From the NCBI GenBank assembly GCA_910579285.1, contig CAJTTT010000012.1:37773-101714 (forward strand): a stretch of DNA of 63,942 nt, read 5' to 3'. Position numbers and translations under genes: made by a program. Below the pieces are notes generated by a model, which saw only the letters and a list, made by a program, of their open reading frames with translations, was not told the DNA's origin and did no database searches. Below are positions 26,501 to 35,692 of this stretch, in pieces (within the stretch, counting starts at the first letter, position 1; every line of letters starts with the position of its first letter). This stretch comes from an uncultured Lachnospiraceae bacterium (GTDB taxonomy: Bacteria; Bacillota; Clostridia; Lachnospirales; Lachnospiraceae).

Positions 26501-29500
26501 TATCCGGGTACTTCCATTTCCATCCGGCACTGTTCTCCGGAAATTTCACATCGCCCAATTTTTTATGGGTATTTTCCAGCACCCAGAACACTCCGCCCTC
26601 GTAGGTCGGCAGCTCCTTGAAATGCAGCGCAACCTCGCATGGCTGCATCTGATACAGCACAGTGTCATCTGTATTCTTCGGCTCCACGCGAAGCAGGACG
26701 CTGCCCGCTTTGAGAGGCGTAATATTTCCCTTCTCGTCCACTGTCGCCACTTCCGTATCATCGATGCTCCAGTTGAAATCTCCACTGTCAAAACCGGGTC
26801 TGGAAGGCATAATCTCACCCAGAGCCGTATAGGTAATGCGTCTTCCCGGATAAGCCATCGTATACCGGGTGCGCCCCGCCTCATCTTTCGCATCCTCCTT
26901 CAACGCCGGATAAGCAGAGGTGCTTGATTTGAATCCCGTAATTGCAAAGCCCTTGCCCGCAGCAGGCTGCACGGATACGGTCAGGAAAGCTTTCACCTGA
27001 TCTGTCTCCGATGTAAACACCACTCTGGTCTCACCCGCACGTTTTGTCTCGATCGTGCCATCCTCCGTCCACTTTGCAACGGACTCATTGCCAGAGCTGA
27101 TCTTTGCAGGAACTTCCACAAGATTTGTCTCCACTGTCTTACAGAGAACGTATCCTCCGCAGGAGTCTCCCCTGGCCGCATTCAGCTTCGCCCCCTCCAC
27201 GAGAGATATGCTGCCGTCCGCACCCTTTCTGCCGATCTGGTAATGGCCCACCGTCACCTCACAGGAGACGGAGACCTCCGGCGTGTAAGCGGACGAAGCG
27301 GTGATCGTGGCAGTTCCCGCCGCCACAGCACATACCCTGCCATCCGCCGTCACTTTGGCAACCGTCTTGTCGCTGCTCTCCCACACCAGATCAACGGAAG
27401 CTTCAAGCGGCTCACACTGCACTTTCAGATCCGCAAAGCCAATCCCATTCTCTGCTGCATATAACGTATTCGCGTTTAAATACAATTGTCCTTTCGATAT
27501 TTTGAGAACCGTTGGTTTCACCGCCTCCAGGGTGGTAAAGCTGCCGAAAGACCTGTAGGCATCCCTGGCCGCGTCCTCTGGTTTCCCGCATGTGATATCA
27601 TCGGTCAGAACCGCCGCAAACTCATATTTCGTCTCCTTTTTGAGATCGTCCCCGTTCACTGTTACGGCGGCAGTTTCCTCCTCCACATCGCTCACATTTA
27701 CCACACGTCCAACTTTCTGGTAAGCCGTCTCTCCCTCCTCACGGCAGAAAAAATGCAGATAGGAAGCGTGGTTTTCCACATTGCCGGAAAACTTCACCCG
27801 CAGGGTCACATACACATCATCAACTACGGCTTCCGCCTCAGACAGGCTGCGGCCGTCCTTGGCAGTCGTAAAAGCAAATGTTTTGGGGCGTTTCAGTGCG
27901 TCTCTGGACGTATTTTCATCGATGCCGAATCCCATGATCAGCTCGTAGGCCGTCTCCTCCTCCAGATCCCCGAGCAGGAACATATCTTCCATCGGTTTTT
28001 CGCCGGTTCTGACTGTATATACCTTTTTCCACGCGGCATCTCCTGTCTCGGATGCCTTTCGGAAATAGCCCAAAAGATACCCTGCATCCGCACCCTCCAT
28101 ATCACTCAGTGTATACCCGATCTTCGCAGAATAAGTTCTTACCACCGGCGCGATTTCCACAGTCCGCCTATCCGCCGCCGTGCGAAATTCACCCTCCACG
28201 GCACGTTCCAAAACGATCGGATTCGAAAACGACACCTTAAACCCGGTCTGATACTCATAGATCGTATCTTCCTTTAAGTTATCCAGTGAAAAGGACCATA
28301 TCTCCTCAGCTGAAGTATAAAGCTTCTCTCCTGCCGTCTTCCACTGCTCCTGTCCCCTCTCCCGATAAAGGAAACAGAATCTATTACTGCCGGTCACATC
28401 CATATTGAACATATGGCATCTGATCCTGGCCGATGTCATTTTAGACTTGATGTCAGCCTCTATACGCCGCGTATCGGTTCTGGTCGTCACGGTACCCCTC
28501 ACCGTATGCGTAAGAAATGGAACATCGTCACTCAGTTCCCTGGCAAAACCGATCAAATACTCATAGTCTGTAGCTTCCTTAAGCACTGACAAAAGAAAAC
28601 TGCCATCCTGTGTTGCAGGTCTGGAGCTGATCTCCTTCCATGTTCCGTTAAAACCTGCCAGCCTGTAATAGCACTTCACATAATCCTTCGTATATCGGTC
28701 ACACCCGGTCAAAGCATAGTGCAGCTCCACATCTTTCACATGACTCTCTGTCTTTGTGACCACCACAGATCTGCTATCCTTCGGCGTCCGAAAAACATCC
28801 GTTGCATAAATTCTCTCACCGCTTTCATCGCGCACAGAAAACTCGTACTCCGTATTCTCTTTCAGCAGCTCAAAGGACAATGTATCGCTGTAATTATTGC
28901 TGACTCTCAGCACATAATCCACACTGCTTTTCGTGTAAGTCTGCGCACCCTTTTTTCGGATATAACGGTTCAGGGTAACTTCACGGTTATACTCTTTTAA
29001 GACAGCCACATCCGCTTCCGCAAGTGTGATCTTGTGTCTCTGGGAATTGCAGGAACCTCCCACCCGCTCCAGCGTTATGTGTGGTTTCCCGGTACGAAGA
29101 CTCTCATAGGACACCGCCAGCAGATCCTTGCTGTAAGTGTCCACATCCGCAGATTTGCCTACGAGCCACCGCAGACGGTAATCGCAGTCGGGATACGGCA
29201 CCCAGCCGGCGGCCGCTGTAGAAAATGCCGTCTGATAGCCGTTTGTCCCATTTAGTTCCACCGGCTCCCCTACATTTTTATACCCCCATTTGTCGGTTGG
29301 CAGGAGGGAATAGGCCTGTAATTGCAGATAATAGCTGTCTGTCAGCTTCCCCTCCCCCGTAAGCCGATAGGTGTGCACAAAATGAAACGGCCCCACTTCG
29401 TCCGATGCCGCCTGCACCCGCTCCAGGTGCACACCGAGTTCATTTTCAATACCGCAGGTAACACTCTTTTCCGCCCCGCCTACAGTCAGAATAAACTCAT

Positions 29501-31538
29501 AATCCGTTCCCACACTCTCCATAGGCATCTTGAGAACCTGTTCGCCTTTGCCCTCTTTCAGCGCAAAAACACAGTATTTATAATCCACCGCGCCCTTTAT
29601 CGGACGATAAAAAACGCCTGCATTCCTGTTTCCCGTAAGTCCCTGAACCGCTGCGGTCACCTTCACCTGCGGACTCCCGCTTTCATCCGCCGCACCCTGT
29701 TCCGCATGGAAAGTGATGGCTGACGCCTTCAGATGCGCCGTCGTTGGTGTCCTGACACCTTCGATCTTCCTTCTCTCCGTACTCACTTTGTCCTGATGGA
29801 ACGACATACCGATCTCTACCGCATAACTGGCCGCCGGTTTCAAAAAGACCCCCTTTTCGGCCAAGTCAAAGTCCACCGTGAAATAGCCTTCGGCTTCTCT
29901 CTCATCGACAGAAAGACTCTTGGAGAATTCACATTTCCGTCCAACAGAATCTATCATACGGCAGGACAGATACGCGACCCCATCCGTTCCACTGTAGCGC
30001 GGATTTGCTCTCACTGTCAGAGTGGAAAAGTCTTCAGAAATCTTTGCCTTGGCATCCTCAAAGGGCACTCTCGTGTCTTTGGTGGAATAGGAGAACATCT
30101 TCAAAACCTCGTTACTCGCCCCGTCCAGAATCTCAAATCGATATTGCTTCCCCTCATCCAGATGGCCAAAAACATACTTCCTCCAATTATTCAGGGCTAT
30201 CGTCTGCGCTTTCGCAGAACCGTCTACAGGCTGATACCGGCATTTCAGATACCTGTTCACCAAAAATTCCATATCAAGCGTAATCGAATTTTTCTCACAG
30301 ACAGCATCGTGTACATACACGATGTCCTCGCTGCTTGCCCCCTTAATGGCAATGGGATCCATACCCGTAAGAAGCGCGACAAACCCTTCTTGCGCTGCGT
30401 TACGGCTAATCACAAACGCTGTCTCATAGCTTCCCTCAGAAAGTATGCCGGTGCACGTCGTCTTGCCCGGTGTGCTTGCATCTATTCCGCTGTCTCTCGG
30501 TACAAAGCTATCCCCCTCCGAATGGTCTGCCGGACAGACACAGGCCTGCAGAACATGCGAGCTGTTGAATCCCTCTGCCACCTCCACCTGAATGCTGCTT
30601 TTTCCCGCTCTCGGCCTCAGTGTCACGGCATCCCCGTCCGACAGCTTTGCCGTGTAGCTTCCGTCACCGTTCTTCGTTAATGCTGTCTGATAAGCCGCCC
30701 ACATGGTATATGTCAGGCTGCCGTCCTCTTTATAAGTATAAGTTCCGAAATAGACCGTTTCTCCCTTTTCCATATAATTGGTAGTGACGGTGAGCGCTTG
30801 CGGTGAACTGGAAGATGTGACCCTTATCGCTGCGTCTTTGTCCGGCGCTCCATAAAAACCGATGCTGACAGCTCTGGAAAAGCCCTCCTTCGTATAAAAG
30901 GCATATCTTCCTGCCTTTGGCGCTGTAAAAGAATACCAGACATAGTTGTTCTGATTTGTATAGGGTGGTAATGTAACCTGCACACCTTCTTTGGACGCAG
31001 CCTCGAAATCGATGGGCGTCACCTCAGAAGTGCGCGCAGAAAAGGCCGCTGCAGACAGCGTATTCTCCGACAGGCTGTTCCCGGAAACGGTATTCTCCGC
31101 TTCTTCCGGCTGGTCATCCCCAGGCTCGTCCGGGATATCCCCTTCTGTATCAGGAATTTCCGGCTCCTGCGGGTTTTCCTCCTCTGTATCGGGGTTTTCC
31201 GGCTCCTGCGGATTTTCCTCCTCTGTATCGGGGACTTCCGGCTCCTGCGGATTCTCCTCTGTACCATCTGTACCAGGGGTTTCCCCGTTTACGCCAGGAA
31301 CATCCGGCTCCTGTCCGTCTTCTCCCTTTCCCGGGTCTTCCGCCTGCTCTTTAGCCGATGAGCCGGCAGTCCCCTCGTCAAAAATATCGTCATTATGTTC
31401 AGACTCTCCGGCTCCGGAGTCCGTCTCGTTGGCACTCGCAACGGCCAAAACAGGATCTGTCTGTGCAGCGTAAGCCAGCATTGGGCTTTCCAATGCTAAA
31501 ACGGCGATTAAAGTAACTGTCAAAATGCGATGAAACAT
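23571..31538 (-). CDS. Giant secreted modular surface protein, Ig-like/Fn3-like repeats
   Basis: 2655 residues from ATG 31538 (AAAGGA upstream; signal peptide MFHRILTVTLIAVLALESPM...AYA). A long acidic Pro/Glu repeat region (about residues 35-155; EENPQEPE-type units) precedes NTVSGNSLSENTLSA, a motif common in Lachnospiraceae surface proteins. At least four regular modules of 100-107 residues (about 920-1335) each have a D-R start (KDSRS, DTRR, DRR, DGRS) and a LKEETxYE-like core. A BIG2 Ig-like domain lies at about 1345-1420 (SSDKTVAKVTADGRVCAVAA), with BIG2-like segments near 1545-1640 and 1860-1950. No LPXTG or transmembrane anchor ends the protein, so its attachment is unclear. An adhesin or matrix role is inference. 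Confidence 0.88.
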   Translation of the reverse strand: MFHRILTVTLIAVLALESPMLAYAAQTDPVLAVASANETDSGAGESEHNDDIFDEGTAGSSAKEQAEDPGKGEDGQEPDVPGVNGETPGTDGTEENPQEPEVPDTEEENPQEPENPDTEEENPQEPEIPDTEGDIPDEPGDDQPEEAENTVSGNSLSENTLSAAAFSARTSEVTPIDFEAASKEGVQVTLPPYTNQNNYVWYSFTAPKAGRYAFYTKEGFSRAVSIGFYGAPDKDAAIRVTSSSSPQALTVTTNYMEKGETVYFGTYTYKEDGSLTYTMWAAYQTALTKNGDGSYTAKLSDGDAVTLRPRAGKSSIQVEVAEGFNSSHVLQACVCPADHSEGDSFVPRDSGIDASTPGKTTCTGILSEGSYETAFVISRNAAQEGFVALLTGMDPIAIKGASSEDIVYVHDAVCEKNSITLDMEFLVNRYLKCRYQPVDGSAKAQTIALNNWRKYVFGHLDEGKQYRFEILDGASNEVLKMFSYSTKDTRVPFEDAKAKISEDFSTLTVRANPRYSGTDGVAYLSCRMIDSVGRKCEFSKSLSVDEREAEGYFTVDFDLAEKGVFLKPAASYAVEIGMSFHQDKVSTERRKIEGVRTPTTAHLKASAITFHAEQGAADESGSPQVKVTAAVQGLTGNRNAGVFYRPIKGAVDYKYCVFALKEGKGEQVLKMPMESVGTDYEFILTVGGAEKSVTCGIENELGVHLERVQAASDEVGPFHFVHTYRLTGEGKLTDSYYLQLQAYSLLPTDKWGYKNVGEPVELNGTNGYQTAFSTAAAGWVPYPDCDYRLRWLVGKSADVDTYSKDLLAVSYESLRTGKPHITLERVGGSCNSQRHKITLAEADVAVLKEYNREVTLNRYIRKKGAQTYTKSSVDYVLRVSNNYSDTLSFELLKENTEYEFSVRDESGERIYATDVFRTPKDSRSVVVTKTESHVKDVELHYALTGCDRYTKDYVKCYYRLAGFNGTWKEISSRPATQDGSFLLSVLKEATDYEYLIGFARELSDDVPFLTHTVRGTVTTRTDTRRIEADIKSKMTSARIRCHMFNMDVTGSNRFCFLYRERGQEQWKTAGEKLYTSAEEIWSFSLDNLKEDTIYEYQTGFKVSFSNPIVLERAVEGEFRTAADRRTVEIAPVVRTYSAKIGYTLSDMEGADAGYLLGYFRKASETGDAAWKKVYTVRTGEKPMEDMFLLGDLEEETAYELIMGFGIDENTSRDALKRPKTFAFTTAKDGRSLSEAEAVVDDVYVTLRVKFSGNVENHASYLHFFCREEGETAYQKVGRVVNVSDVEEETAAVTVNGDDLKKETKYEFAAVLTDDITCGKPEDAARDAYRSFGSFTTLEAVKPTVLKISKGQLYLNANTLYAAENGIGFADLKVQCEPLEASVDLVWESSDKTVAKVTADGRVCAVAAGTATITASSAYTPEVSVSCEVTVGHYQIGRKGADGSISLVEGAKLNAARGDSCGGYVLCKTVETNLVEVPAKISSGNESVAKWTEDGTIETKRAGETRVVFTSETDQVKAFLTVSVQPAAGKGFAITGFKSSTSAYPALKEDAKDEAGRTRYTMAYPGRRITYTALGEIMPSRPGFDSGDFNWSIDDTEVATVDEKGNITPLKAGSVLLRVEPKNTDDTVLYQMQPCEVALHFKELPTYEGGVFWVLENTHKKLGDVKFPENSAGWKWKYPDTPIVTNGENRFSYSFQAVYEGEAYYPKEIEVSVNMGKVTGLTASEAEGGNHNHVLEVGSADEAGNPAEGSDSLTICVEALFGGDIRCNPDRKAAWFEINTPAGTVVKEESVPGYGYKRRYKVTALKKGNYTFQPVLKVMDPKTNREKILAKTSFKIQAVEEKQAYITIAPEEAAGVYTEQGRIVIYDSGNVKTFRVRATLLDRNRKEEAAFEKVKLSWSVSDGKVARAKASRDTHTADITVVGEGHTILTAKAKDKAGHTSTVQIEIRNRAPRVDVSKVTVNPAYDFESDEGKRLACENGGAVEIVPVYGIISYDKIRLFKKDKKTPETGLELTAYEEGGKYCYLVCPTDSVEEKTYDCYLGVESNGLLAEPFFHPLKVTVKTKLPQVTVKSVRPANLFYRTEPASVDIGIAQKGVVIESVRWTDSVAGEDNGFSSVPSDYAFDTVNKGKNVERLYFAQRNIRLTERNALAEKGIVSGKIKIRYQGYTEAVEKSVSLKWNYKKPAIVTQAKESTLIPSLEGHAEGSFQLYNNTEKQKLSDRGKNPSGGGDLRFCYNELTFQNRDVIKSDSEKYIYAGSKTKGSEKLNMTIVSDYWREPLTAVHTIKFANPTPYLTKAKLVVNTRYVGTSYTDIELKNAYTASVSCEDIIIEGKNAKSQALLDEDLLEIGQKSKGSSRIVVKLNRAESMKQEPIKNGNYDFKVTPCFRDALGNRIEGKTLTLKIQATDKEVTAKVKLSGTLDLAKYPKKVNPDTIHNYVDVSTTLQNLEYNHSYDNKTGFSLVGEYSEYFSLSYFDSKPGVYRIRIKETAASLPGQVVYGSCLKAGQRYRLAVCFTLKLENGDTIKVQSQTFTIQPKQSVPKVTVYGSGQTLYAGNDGITRNCGFELPEGMGYRIKAVSGGLDCNRDGKEDITVSWENPETEGHYAEAKLSLSDRDGALTVSGISGKTYTVPVTIKLKGRDGITKDVKTSIKVIVRR

Positions 31539-31598
31539 TACGGTATTCCTTTCTGTGTCAAAACCGGGATAATAAGTGACAAAAGAAGTGCTGTTTCT

Positions 31599-31627
31599 AT
31601 TATAGTACACGGCACAAGCAGCCACAA
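31599..31627 (-). promoter_or_regulatory. SigA-type promoter of the large surface-protein gene
   Basis: Minus-strand TTGTGG (31622-31627), 17-base spacer, perfect TATAAT (31599-31604), about 60 bases upstream of ATG 31538. Confidence 0.7.
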
Positions 31628-31682
31628 GCCGCAGAAATCGAGAAAAAACAGAGTTTTTTAGCTTAATTTAGCATATAAATAC

Positions 31683-31723
31683 ACAAAAATACAGCTTCCA
31701 TAAAAATCATTTTACAGAAGCTG
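31683..31723 (-). terminator. Intrinsic terminator of the carboxyltransferase operon
   Basis: CAGCTTC (31692-31698) pairs with GAAGCTG (31717-31723); pairing continues inward to a 14-bp stem with two G-T pairs and a 4-base loop. A T-run (TATTTTTGT) follows on the minus strand, 30 bases beyond the oadA stop. Confidence 0.85.
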
Positions 31724-31752
31724 CATTCTGATTTACTTATTTTATCTGATCA

Positions 31753-33189
31753 TTAAACGGGGTAAACTCCGTTCTTCGTATCAGCCTGGGTCATGTCAAC
31801 CTTCTCCTGCTGTGCCTGACGGTACTTGAAGAAGTCGATTGCCACCTGCGGGAACAGAGCATAGGACAGTACATCCTCGTCCTGCTGTTTCCACTCTTTC
31901 ATTTCTGCTTCCAAACCTGCAAGCTCCGGCTCCACATGCCCGGTTGCCTCAGCGGAGCGGGCGGTAGAACGCTTCTCGCCGGGAATAACCTTGTCGATCA
32001 CTTCCTGGCTCATAGGCTTAACCGTCTGTCCGTAGTTACCGCGGAGCAGATCCTTGAACTCACCGGTTGCCATCTTATATCTCTCGCCCATCAGCACATT
32101 AAACACGGCCTGTGTGCCGACAATCTGAGAGGAAGGCGTAACCAGAGGCGGCTCACCGCAGTCCTTACGAACTCTGGGGATCTCTTCCAGTACATCCTGG
32201 TATTTATCTTCTGCCTTCTGCTCTTTCAGCTGGCTTACCATGTTGGACAGCATACCGCCGGGAACCTGATAGCGCAGTGTATTGATGTTAACACCGAGTA
32301 CCTTCGTGCTCATCAGGCCGGATGCGATGCATTCCTCACGGTAAGGACGGAAGTAGTCCGCGATCTCTGCCAGAATTTCCTGATCATATCCTGTATCGTA
32401 CTCGGTACCCTTAAAGGTCTCCACCATAACCTCTGTCGCAGGCTGGGAAGTACCCAGAGCGAAAGGAGAAATTGCACAGTCAATGACATCCACGCCCGCC
32501 TCAACTGCTTTCAGATATGTCATGGAAGCTACGCCGGATGTGTAGTGCGTATGCAGCTGGATCGGGAGCTTTGTGCTCTCCTTTAACGTCTTTACGAGCT
32601 CTGCTGCGCGGTAAGGAACGAGCAGACCAGCCATATCCTTGATACAGATGGAATCTGCACCCATCTCCTCAATCTTCTTCGCCATATCTGCCCAATACTC
32701 TAAGGTATAGGCATCGCCGAGTGTATAGGAAAGCGCAATCTGGGACTGGCCTCTGCCTTCCTGTTTCTTGATCTTGTTGGTTGCATCTACCGCAGCCTGA
32801 AGGTTGCGGATATCGTTCAGACAGTCAAAAATTCTGATGACATCGATACCGTTTGCAATGGATTTCTCAACAAACGCGTACACCACATCATCCGCATAAG
32901 GTCTGTAACCCAGAATGTTCTGACCTCTGAATAACATCTGAAGCTTGGTATTCTTAAAGCCGTCCCTTAACTTTCTCAGTCTCTCCCAGGGATCTTCCTT
33001 CAGGAAACGAAGAGAAGCATCAAAGGTTGCGCCGCCCCAGCACTCTACTGCGGCATAGCCGACTTTATCCATTTTATCTACGATTGGAAGCATCTTCTCG
33101 GTAGGCATTCTGGTCGCAATCAGAGACTGATGTGCGTCACGAAGAACGGTTTCCATGATTCCAACCGGCTTTTTAATCTGTTCTGCCAT
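31753..33189 (-). CDS. oadA: Oxaloacetate decarboxylase alpha / 5S-type carboxyltransferase, no biotin domain
   Basis: 478 residues. An HMGL-like TIM barrel (about 10-280: METVLRDAHQSLIATRM, FDCLNDIRNL, IKDMAGLLVPYRAAEL, QLHTHYTSGVASM) is followed by the conserved PYC/OADA domain. It transfers CO2 between oxaloacetate/pyruvate and biotin. Full-length OadA carries its own C-terminal biotin domain; here the protein ends before it, and the biotin carrier is a separate gene (34483-34860), as in the 5S subunit of transcarboxylase. ATG 33189 has AAGGA at nine bases; ATG 33198 would abut it. Last gene of the cluster, followed by a terminator. Confidence 0.94.
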   Translation of the reverse strand: MAEQIKKPVGIMETVLRDAHQSLIATRMPTEKMLPIVDKMDKVGYAAVECWGGATFDASLRFLKEDPWERLRKLRDGFKNTKLQMLFRGQNILGYRPYADDVVYAFVEKSIANGIDVIRIFDCLNDIRNLQAAVDATNKIKKQEGRGQSQIALSYTLGDAYTLEYWADMAKKIEEMGADSICIKDMAGLLVPYRAAELVKTLKESTKLPIQLHTHYTSGVASMTYLKAVEAGVDVIDCAISPFALGTSQPATEVMVETFKGTEYDTGYDQEILAEIADYFRPYREECIASGLMSTKVLGVNINTLRYQVPGGMLSNMVSQLKEQKAEDKYQDVLEEIPRVRKDCGEPPLVTPSSQIVGTQAVFNVLMGERYKMATGEFKDLLRGNYGQTVKPMSQEVIDKVIPGEKRSTARSAEATGHVEPELAGLEAEMKEWKQQDEDVLSYALFPQVAIDFFKYRQAQQEKVDMTQADTKNGVYPV

Positions 33190-33276
33190 TTTTTTCATTC
33201 CTTTCTACATTGATCTAATCTCAGCCTGCCGAGGCTGCGAAAGCAGCCCCGCAATCGAACAAAGTTCGATTTGTGT

Positions 33277-34422
33277 TTAGAATACGCCGAACACTGCCAT
33301 AAAGGTACCGGCCGCTACAGCGGTACCGATAACGCCTGCCACGTTGGGTCCCATCGCATGCATCAGCAGGAAGTTTGTCGGATCAGCCTCCGCACCAACC
33401 TTCTGTGACACTCTGGCTGCCATAGGCACTGCGGAAACGCCTGCGGAACCGATCAGCGGATTTACCTTGCCCTTGGTAACAACACACATCAGTTTGCCGA
33501 AGAGCACACCTGCCGCCGTACCAAATGCAAATGCAATCAGACCTAAAATTACGATTTTGATCGTATCCCAGTTCAGGAATGCCTCTGCGCTTGTGGTCGC
33601 ACCTACAGAAGTTCCGAGGATGATAACCACGATGTACATAAGGGCATTGGAAGCCGTATCTGTCAACTGTCTTACTACGCCGCACTCTCTGAACAAGTTA
33701 CCAAGCATCAGCATACCTACGAGGGGCGCCGTGGTGGGAAGAATCAAGGATACCACAACCGTAACAACGATCGGGAACAGGATCTTCTCCAGCTTGCTGA
33801 CAGGACGAAGCTGTCCCATCTTAATCTTTCTCTCCTTCTCCGTTGTGAAAAGCTTCATAATCGGCGGCTGGATAATCGGTACCAGCGCCATATAGGAGTA
33901 AGCCGCCACCGCGATCGGACCCATCAGAGTGGTCTGTCCAAGCTTACCAGCAAGGAAGATCGATGTAGGGCCGTCCGCGCCGCCGATGATAGAGATTGCT
34001 GCCGCCGCTTTGTCGTTAAATCCTAAGAAGATCGCGCCAAAGTACGCCGCAAAAATACCAAACTGTGCCGCTGCACCCAGAAGAAAGCTCTTCGGGTTTG
34101 CAATGAGCGGACCAAAATCCGTCATGGCGCCGACACCCATAAAGATCAGTGACGGCAGGATCGCCCACTCATCCAGCTTGTAGAAATAGTACAACAGACC
34201 GCCGCCTGCGCCGCCTTCCCCGTACTCTGCCATGATATCGGGATAGATATTCACGAGCAGCATACCGAAAGCGATCGGCACTAACAGAAGCGGCTCAAAT
34301 CCTTTGCCGATAGCCAGATATAGAAATACAAGTGCTACGACAATCATAATATAGTTTCCGACTTCCAGATTGAAGAAAGCGGTCTGATGTATCAGATTGT
34401 CAAGCGTCTCAACTATATACAT
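33277..34422 (-). CDS. oadB: Sodium-translocating decarboxylase beta subunit
   Basis: 381 residues, about ten transmembrane helices. The conserved SIIGGADGPTSIFLAGKLG and GTSVGATTSAEAF segments belong to the OadB/GcdB/MmdB family, which decarboxylates carboxybiotin and exports Na+. ATG 34422 (MYIVETLDNL) follows AGGAGG at 8 bases; the open frame upstream runs into the biotin carrier gene and is rejected. Cotranscribed with the carrier 60 bases upstream. Confidence 0.95.
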   Translation of the reverse strand: MYIVETLDNLIHQTAFFNLEVGNYIMIVVALVFLYLAIGKGFEPLLLVPIAFGMLLVNIYPDIMAEYGEGGAGGGLLYYFYKLDEWAILPSLIFMGVGAMTDFGPLIANPKSFLLGAAAQFGIFAAYFGAIFLGFNDKAAAAISIIGGADGPTSIFLAGKLGQTTLMGPIAVAAYSYMALVPIIQPPIMKLFTTEKERKIKMGQLRPVSKLEKILFPIVVTVVVSLILPTTAPLVGMLMLGNLFRECGVVRQLTDTASNALMYIVVIILGTSVGATTSAEAFLNWDTIKIVILGLIAFAFGTAAGVLFGKLMCVVTKGKVNPLIGSAGVSAVPMAARVSQKVGAEADPTNFLLMHAMGPNVAGVIGTAVAAGTFMAVFGVF

Positions 34423-34482
34423 TTTCTTAACCTCCTGTAGTTTTAGTTTCAGCAGCCTGTCCGTGCGGACAAGCGCTGACAA

Positions 34483-34860
34483 TTAGTTCAATGTTGCAAG
34501 GAGCGCGCCGGCCTCTACCGCATCGCCTACCGCTACATTAATACTTGCTACAGTACCGTCCTGAGGAGCCACTACAGGGATTTCCATCTTCATTGCCTCA
34601 ACGATCACGACAGCGTCGCCTTTCTTCACTGCCTGCCCTACGTTTGCTTCAATCTTGAACACCTTGCCTGCTGCGCCGGCTTCAATCTTCACGCTGCCTG
34701 CCGCACCGCCTGCTGCGGGCGCCGCTGCGGGTGCCGGAGCTGCCTTGGGAACCGCTCTGGGAGCTGCAGGAGCTGCCGCTGCGGGTGCGCCGCTCGTTGC
34801 GCCCTCTTCCACCACTACATCATATACGCTGCCATTTACGGTAATTGTATAATTCTTCAT
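34483..34860 (-). CDS. Biotin carboxyl carrier protein of the decarboxylase
   Basis: 125 residues. An N-terminal strand region, an Ala/Pro-rich flexible linker (about 23-55), and a biotinyl domain with the canonical EAMKMEIPVV; Lys91 is the predicted biotinylation site. It carries CO2 between the carboxyltransferases and OadB. ATG 34860 has AGGAGG at 8 bases; ATG 34866 is only two bases from it. Equivalent to MmdC/GcdC or the 1.3S subunit of transcarboxylase. Confidence 0.94.
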   Translation of the reverse strand: MKNYTITVNGSVYDVVVEEGATSGAPAAAAPAAPRAVPKAAPAPAAAPAAGGAAGSVKIEAGAAGKVFKIEANVGQAVKKGDAVVIVEAMKMEIPVVAPQDGTVASINVAVGDAVEAGALLATLN

Positions 34861-34880
34861 TTTCATATCCTCCTATACTC

Positions 34881-35606
34881 TTAGGCATTCTGCCATTTGC
34901 TCTTATTAGATTTTCTGATGGATCTCACAACGAATCCATCCGTGGACGCAGCGCCTTCATAGGCTGCGATTGCCGCTGCGATAACCGCTACAAGCTCCGT
35001 ATCATCGGAGAGTTCCTCCTTGGCCGCGATCTGCTCCACCACCGGGGCAGCAGCGGCAGCCGCTGCAGGCTCTTCCTTCTTCTGTTTCGCTTCAAACTTG
35101 GATACAAGCGTAAAGCAGGAAATAATCAGACTGATCAGGATCAGAACCACAAACACGGTTCCCATACCGATTACGGTATTCATACCAGCCTTCGCCATGA
35201 TCTCTCCTGTAGAGTAATGGACGTTAGTGGTGATCCCGATGTAGGTCGCAAGCGCATCGTCAAGAACGATCTCAACGGCCGCATTATGTGAAGAACCGAG
35301 CACTTCCACAGTAATAGTCACTTCCTCATCCTCAAAGGACACGGAACCGCTGCTCACTCCCTCATATACGCCGATATCATCCAGCGCGCTCTTCCAGCCG
35401 AGAAAACCGTTGTAGAGAGCGGGCTGATCTACATACTGCTCGATAGCGCCCTGGCTCACGATCGTATTCATCTGATCGACGATGGTCGTACCGATCTGTA
35501 TCGCCTGCTCATCGCTGATGGGTCCGCTCTGCGCTTCCTCCGCACCACACGCTGCAAGACAGGCCATACAGGTAATCATCCCTAATATTACCAATAGTTT
35601 TTTCAT
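34881..35606 (-). CDS. OadG-family decarboxylase subunit with lipoprotein-like N-terminus
   Basis: 241 residues. A lipoprotein signal (MKKLLVILGMITCMACLAAC) is followed by a roughly 100-residue extracytoplasmic domain, then the OadG-type helix (GTVFVVLILISLIISCFTLV), an Ala-rich linker and a short cytoplasmic end (GFVVRSIRKSNKSKWQNA). The extra N-terminal part is longer than in classical OadG (about 85 residues). It probably tethers the carboxyltransferase and biotin carrier to OadB. Start uncertain: ATG 35606 gives a proper signal, but the purine-rich GGAAAGG is 13 bases away; ATG 35618 is the alternative. Confidence 0.85.
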   Translation of the reverse strand: MKKLLVILGMITCMACLAACGAEEAQSGPISDEQAIQIGTTIVDQMNTIVSQGAIEQYVDQPALYNGFLGWKSALDDIGVYEGVSSGSVSFEDEEVTITVEVLGSSHNAAVEIVLDDALATYIGITTNVHYSTGEIMAKAGMNTVIGMGTVFVVLILISLIISCFTLVSKFEAKQKKEEPAAAAAAAPVVEQIAAKEELSDDTELVAVIAAAIAAYEGAASTDGFVVRSIRKSNKSKWQNA

Positions 35607-35692
35607 ACTTACACACATGCCTTTCCGTAACCCGCGCACAAAAGCCGCAGGCACAATATTTGCAAAACGAATATGCCCGTAGGATCGTTTTC

